The translations under genes and the position numbers were made by a program. A stretch of 17,181 bases of DNA from assembly GCA_041635755.1 (NCBI GenBank), contig JBFKUL010000029.1, forward strand, positions 1 through 17,181, given 5' to 3'. This DNA comes from JBFKUL01 sp041635755 (GTDB lineage: Bacteria > Pseudomonadota > Gammaproteobacteria > Burkholderiales > SG8-39). The notes under the pieces were generated by a model. It was not told the origin of the DNA and did not search any database. It saw nothing but the letters and a program-made list of their open reading frames with translations. The number at the start of each line of letters is the position of its first letter. Position 1 is the stretch's first letter. Below, piece by piece: positions 13,796 through 17,181 of the stretch.

Positions 13796-16700
13796 ATGGG
13801 CAAATCCGCCTCACGCGAGCAGTGGCAGTTCTGGATCGATCGCGGCGGCACCTTCACCGATGTCGTCGCGCTCAAGCCCGACGGCACGCTCGCCACGCAC
13901 AAGCTGCTCTCGGAAAACCCGGGGCGCTACGACGACGCGGCGCTCGCCGGCATCCGCGCGCTCCTGGGGCTCGCGTCGCGCGAGGTCATCCCCGCGGAAA
14001 GGATCGGGGCCGTGAAGATGGGCACCACCGTCGCCACCAACGCGCTGCTCGAGCGCAAGGGCGAGCGCACGGTGCTGTTCATCACGCGCGGGTTTCGCGA
14101 CGCGCTGCGCATCGCCTACCAGAACCGGCCGCGGCTGTTCGACCGGCACATCGTTCTGCCGGAGATGCTCTATTCGAAGGTGGTCGAGGTCGACGAGCGC
14201 GTCGGCGCGCATGGCGCAGTGCTCACGGCGCTCGACGAGGCGAGGGCGCGTGCCGATCTCGCGGCGGCCTTTGCCGAGGGCTTCCGCTCGATCGCGATCG
14301 TGTTCATGCATGGCTACCGCTACCCGGAGCATGAGGCGCGCGTTGCATTGCTCGCGCGCGAGCTGGGCTTCACCCAGGTCTCGGTCTCGCACGAGGTCAG
14401 CCCCCTGATGAAGCTCGTCGGCCGCGGCGACACCACGGTCGTCGATGCCTATCTGTCGCCGATCCTGCGGCGCTACGTCGAGCGCGTCGGCTCGGAGCTG
14501 GGCGACGCGCGGCTGCTGTTCATGCAGTCGAACGGCGGCCTGACCGACGCGCACCGCTTCCAGGGCAAGGATTCGATCCTGTCGGGCCCGGCGGGCGGCA
14601 TCGTCGGCGCGGTGCGCACCTCGCTTGCCGCGGGCTTCGATCGCATCATCGGCTTCGACATGGGCGGCACCTCGACCGACGTGTCGCATTACGCGGGCGA
14701 GTTCGAGCGCGAGTTCGACACGAAAGTGGCGGGCGTGCGCATGCGCGCGCCGATGATGAGCATCCACACCGTCGCAGCGGGCGGCGGCAGCATTCTGTTC
14801 TTCGACGGCGCACGCTACCGCGTCGGGCCGGATTCGGCCGGCGCCAATCCCGGACCGGCGAGCTACCGGCGCGGCGGCCCGCTCGCGGTGACCGATGCCA
14901 ACGTCATGCTCGGCAAGATCCACCCGGAGTATTTTCCTCACGTGTTCGGCTCGCAGGGCGATGCGCCGCTCGACGCAGACATCGTGCGCGACAAGTTCGC
15001 TGCACTGGCCGAGGAGATCCGCGCGGCCAGCGGCGATGCGCGCAAGCCCGAGGAGGTCGCCGAGGGCTTCGTGCAGATCGCGGTGGGCAACATGGCGAAC
15101 GCGATCAAGCACATCTCGGTGCAGCGCGGCCATGACGTCACCGCGTACACCCTGTGCTGCTTCGGCGGCGCGGCGGGCCAGCACGCGTGCATGGTGGCCG
15201 ACGCGCTGGCCATGAAGCGCGTCTTTATCCATCCGCTCGCCGGAGTACTCTCGGCCTACGGCATGGGCCTCGCCGACCAGAGCGCCATGCGCGAGAAAGC
15301 GGTCGAGGTGCGCCTCGAGGAAGCGAACCGCTGCCTGCTGGAGGATGAGCTCGAGGCGCTGGCGATTGCGGCGCGTGGTGAGCTCGTCGCGCAGGGCGTG
15401 GGCGCCGACGAGGTGCAGGTGCTGCGCCGCGTGCACCTCAAGTACGAAGGCACCGATACGGCGCTGGTGATTGCCGCGGGCACGGTCGAGGCGATGCGCG
15501 CGCGGTTCGAGGCCGCCTACCGCAAGCAGTTCTCTTTCCTCATGCCGGGCAAGGCGCTGATCGTCGAGGCGGTTTCGGTCGAAGCGGTGGCGGGGGGCGA
15601 GGCGCCGCCGGAGAGCGTGCCGCGCGGGTCCGGTCCGCTGGACGTCACGGCGGCCAAGGGTCCCGAGCCGGCGCAGACGGTGCGCATGTTCAGCGGCGGC
15701 GCCTGGCACGTGACGCCGCTTTTCCGGCGCGAGGCGCTGGCGCCCGGGCATTTGATCGACGGGCCGGCCGTGATCGCGGAAGCAACCGCCACCACCGTGG
15801 TCGAGCCCGGCTGGCGCGCGAGCGTCACGCCGCTCGATCACCTGGTGCTCGAGCGCGTCGTGCCGCGCCCCAAGCGCGTGGCGCTGGGCACCGAAGCCGA
15901 CCCGGTGATGCTCGAGCTCTTCAACAACATGTTCATGTCGATCGCCGAGCAGATGGGCCTGCGGCTGCAGAACACCGCCTATTCGGTGAACATCAAGGAG
16001 CGGCTGGATTTCTCCTGCGCGCTGTTCGACGCCGAGGGCAACCTGATCGCCAACGCGCCGCATATGCCGGTGCACCTGGGCTCGATGGGCGAGTCGATCA
16101 AGACGGTGATCCGCGAGAACGCCGGGCGCATCCGGCCCGGCAACGTCTACGTGCTGAACGCGCCTTACAACGGTGGCACGCACCTGCCGGACATCACCGT
16201 CATCACCCCGGTGTTCGACACCACGGGCAGGGAGATTCTGTTCTACGTCGGCTCGCGCGGGCATCACGCCGACGTCGGCGGCACCACGCCCGGGTCGATG
16301 CCGCCCGACTCGAAGACCGTGGACGAGGAAGGGGTGCTGATCGACAACTTCCTGATGGTCGAGGAGGGACACTGGCACGAGGAGGCGACGGTCAAGCTCT
16401 TGTCGTCGGGCCGCTACCCGGCGCGCAACGTGCAGCAGAACATCGCTGATCTGCGCGCGCAGATCGCGGCCAATGAGAAAGGCGTGCAGGCGCTGCGCGA
16501 AATGGTGACGCATTTCGGCTTGGACGTGGTGCGCGCGTACATGGCGCACGTGCAGGACAACGCCGAGGCTTCCGTGCGCCGCGTGATCGGCGTTCTCAAG
16601 GACGGTGAGTTCACCTATCCGCTCGACAACGGCGCACGCATCCGCGTGAAGATCCGCATCGGCGCGGACAAGCGCAGTGCGACGATCGATTTCACCGGCA

Positions 16701-17181
16701 CCTCGGCGCAGTTGCCGAGCAATTTCAACGCGCCCTCCGCGGTGTGCATGGCCGCAGTGCTGTACGTGTTTCGTACGCTGGTGGAGGACGAGATTCCGTT
16801 GAACGCGGGCTGCCTGAAGCCGCTCGAGGTGATCATTCCCGAGGGCTGCATGCTGCGCCCGGCTTATCCGGCGGCCGTGGTGGCGGGCAACGTCGAGACC
16901 TCCCAGTGCATCACCGACGCGCTCTACGGTGCGCTCGGCGTGCTCGCCGCGTCCCAGGGAACCATGAACAATTTCACGTTCGGCAACGCGCGCTACCAGT
17001 ACTACGAGACGATCTCCGGCGGCTCCGGGGCCGGACCGGACTTCGACGGCACCGACGTGGTGCAGACGCACATGACCAACTCGCGCCTCACCGATCCCGA
17101 GGTGCTCGAGTGGCGCTTTCCGGTCCTGCTCGAAAGCTTCGAGATCCGCCACGGCTCGGGCGGTCCAGGTCGCCATCGTGG
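13796..17181 (+). CDS. ATP-dependent 5-oxoprolinase (fused hydantoinase A/B), 3' truncated by window
   Basis: The first 1128 codons of a fused HyuA-HyuB protein, in frame to the last base. 5-Oxoprolinase opens 5-oxo-L-proline to L-glutamate using ATP. The HyuA-like part (about 1-690) has WIDRGGTFTDVVALK (13-27), where DRGGTFTD rather than DVGGTFTD favours oxoprolinase. It also has MGTTVATNALLERKGER, the second phosphate loop GFDMGGTSTDVS (Asp288) and CCFGGAAGQHACMVA. The HyuB-like part (about 700 on) has LELFNNMFMSIAEQMGLRL, KERLDFSCALFDAEGN, APHMPVHLGSMGES and NAPYNGGTHLPDITVITPV. The sequence ends in GSGGPGRHRG, near the family C-terminus, so about 70-150 residues are missing. No Shine-Dalgarno is visible; coupling to the upstream gene is likely. 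N-methylhydantoinase is the alternative, but those are usually two separate genes. Confidence 0.93.
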   Translation, partial: MGKSASREQWQFWIDRGGTFTDVVALKPDGTLATHKLLSENPGRYDDAALAGIRALLGLASREVIPAERIGAVKMGTTVATNALLERKGERTVLFITRGFRDALRIAYQNRPRLFDRHIVLPEMLYSKVVEVDERVGAHGAVLTALDEARARADLAAAFAEGFRSIAIVFMHGYRYPEHEARVALLARELGFTQVSVSHEVSPLMKLVGRGDTTVVDAYLSPILRRYVERVGSELGDARLLFMQSNGGLTDAHRFQGKDSILSGPAGGIVGAVRTSLAAGFDRIIGFDMGGTSTDVSHYAGEFEREFDTKVAGVRMRAPMMSIHTVAAGGGSILFFDGARYRVGPDSAGANPGPASYRRGGPLAVTDANVMLGKIHPEYFPHVFGSQGDAPLDADIVRDKFAALAEEIRAASGDARKPEEVAEGFVQIAVGNMANAIKHISVQRGHDVTAYTLCCFGGAAGQHACMVADALAMKRVFIHPLAGVLSAYGMGLADQSAMREKAVEVRLEEANRCLLEDELEALAIAARGELVAQGVGADEVQVLRRVHLKYEGTDTALVIAAGTVEAMRARFEAAYRKQFSFLMPGKALIVEAVSVEAVAGGEAPPESVPRGSGPLDVTAAKGPEPAQTVRMFSGGAWHVTPLFRREALAPGHLIDGPAVIAEATATTVVEPGWRASVTPLDHLVLERVVPRPKRVALGTEADPVMLELFNNMFMSIAEQMGLRLQNTAYSVNIKERLDFSCALFDAEGNLIANAPHMPVHLGSMGESIKTVIRENAGRIRPGNVYVLNAPYNGGTHLPDITVITPVFDTTGREILFYVGSRGHHADVGGTTPGSMPPDSKTVDEEGVLIDNFLMVEEGHWHEEATVKLLSSGRYPARNVQQNIADLRAQIAANEKGVQALREMVTHFGLDVVRAYMAHVQDNAEASVRRVIGVLKDGEFTYPLDNGARIRVKIRIGADKRSATIDFTGTSAQLPSNFNAPSAVCMAAVLYVFRTLVEDEIPLNAGCLKPLEVIIPEGCMLRPAYPAAVVAGNVETSQCITDALYGALGVLAASQGTMNNFTFGNARYQYYETISGGSGAGPDFDGTDVVQTHMTNSRLTDPEVLEWRFPVLLESFEIRHGSGGPGRHR

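Noticed and set aside
13811..17176. An 1121-codon open frame on the minus strand opposite the oxoprolinase gene
   Set aside because: It mirrors the codon structure of a clearly recognisable oxoprolinase. The translation is Arg/His/Ala-rich with no family features, as expected of antisense frames in GC-rich coding DNA.

Overview
This is a high-GC window with codon use strongly biased to G/C in third positions, and long open frames appear on both strands. It looks like chromosomal DNA of a betaproteobacterium (Burkholderiales-like). That placement is an inference from base composition and gene repertoire: TRAP transporters, fused oxoprolinase, a YbfB/YjiJ-type MFS permease, and an FMN-binding glutamate synthase family protein. 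I saw no rRNA, tRNA, CRISPR array, insertion sequence, integrase or phage gene. Coding density is very high. The longest stretch without a gene is the 212-base divergent spacer at 12315-12526, so there is no empty stretch above 300 bases.

Region A (1-6675, all plus strand). The window opens inside an FMN-binding glutamate synthase family gene. A small exported protein follows, coupled to it by an ATGA overlap. Then comes a row of small genes: a DUF1272 cysteine-rich protein, two GNAT acetyltransferases overlapping by ATGA, a CDGSH/ferredoxin-like/CDGSH iron-sulfur protein, a DUF488 protein with an Arg-rich tail, a low-specificity L-threonine aldolase, two GFA-type zinc proteins overlapping by ATGA, and a 12-helix MFS permease. 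Many are metal-binding or redox proteins of poorly known function.

Region B (6672-12314, all minus strand, read right to left). A LhgO-type FAD dehydrogenase is followed by a complete TRAP transporter: binding protein DctP, small permease DctQ and large permease DctM. A bifunctional NAD(P)H-hydrate epimerase/dehydratase (Nnr) comes next. It ends convergently with the MFS gene, with a 4-base overlap on CTAG. A strong hairpin lies between dctP and dctQ. An imperfect palindrome abuts the nnr start.

Region C (12527-17181, plus strand). A DadA-like FAD oxidoreductase is divergent from the LhgO-like gene. Downstream is a fused ATP-dependent 5-oxoprolinase (HyuA+HyuB), cut off by the window end. 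The spacer holds candidate promoters, a 12-bp direct repeat with 30-bp periodicity, and a short leader ORF with an excellent Shine-Dalgarno sequence that ends on the DadA-like start codon.

B and C together suggest a catabolic locus for an imported organic acid or amino-acid derivative. Oxoprolinase gives glutamate, a DadA-like enzyme oxidises a D-amino acid or other amine, and LhgO gives 2-oxoglutarate. The true TRAP substrate is unknown and no regulator gene is in view. I found no clearly new defence or mobile system. The best leads are this locus and the regulatory structures in and around its spacers.
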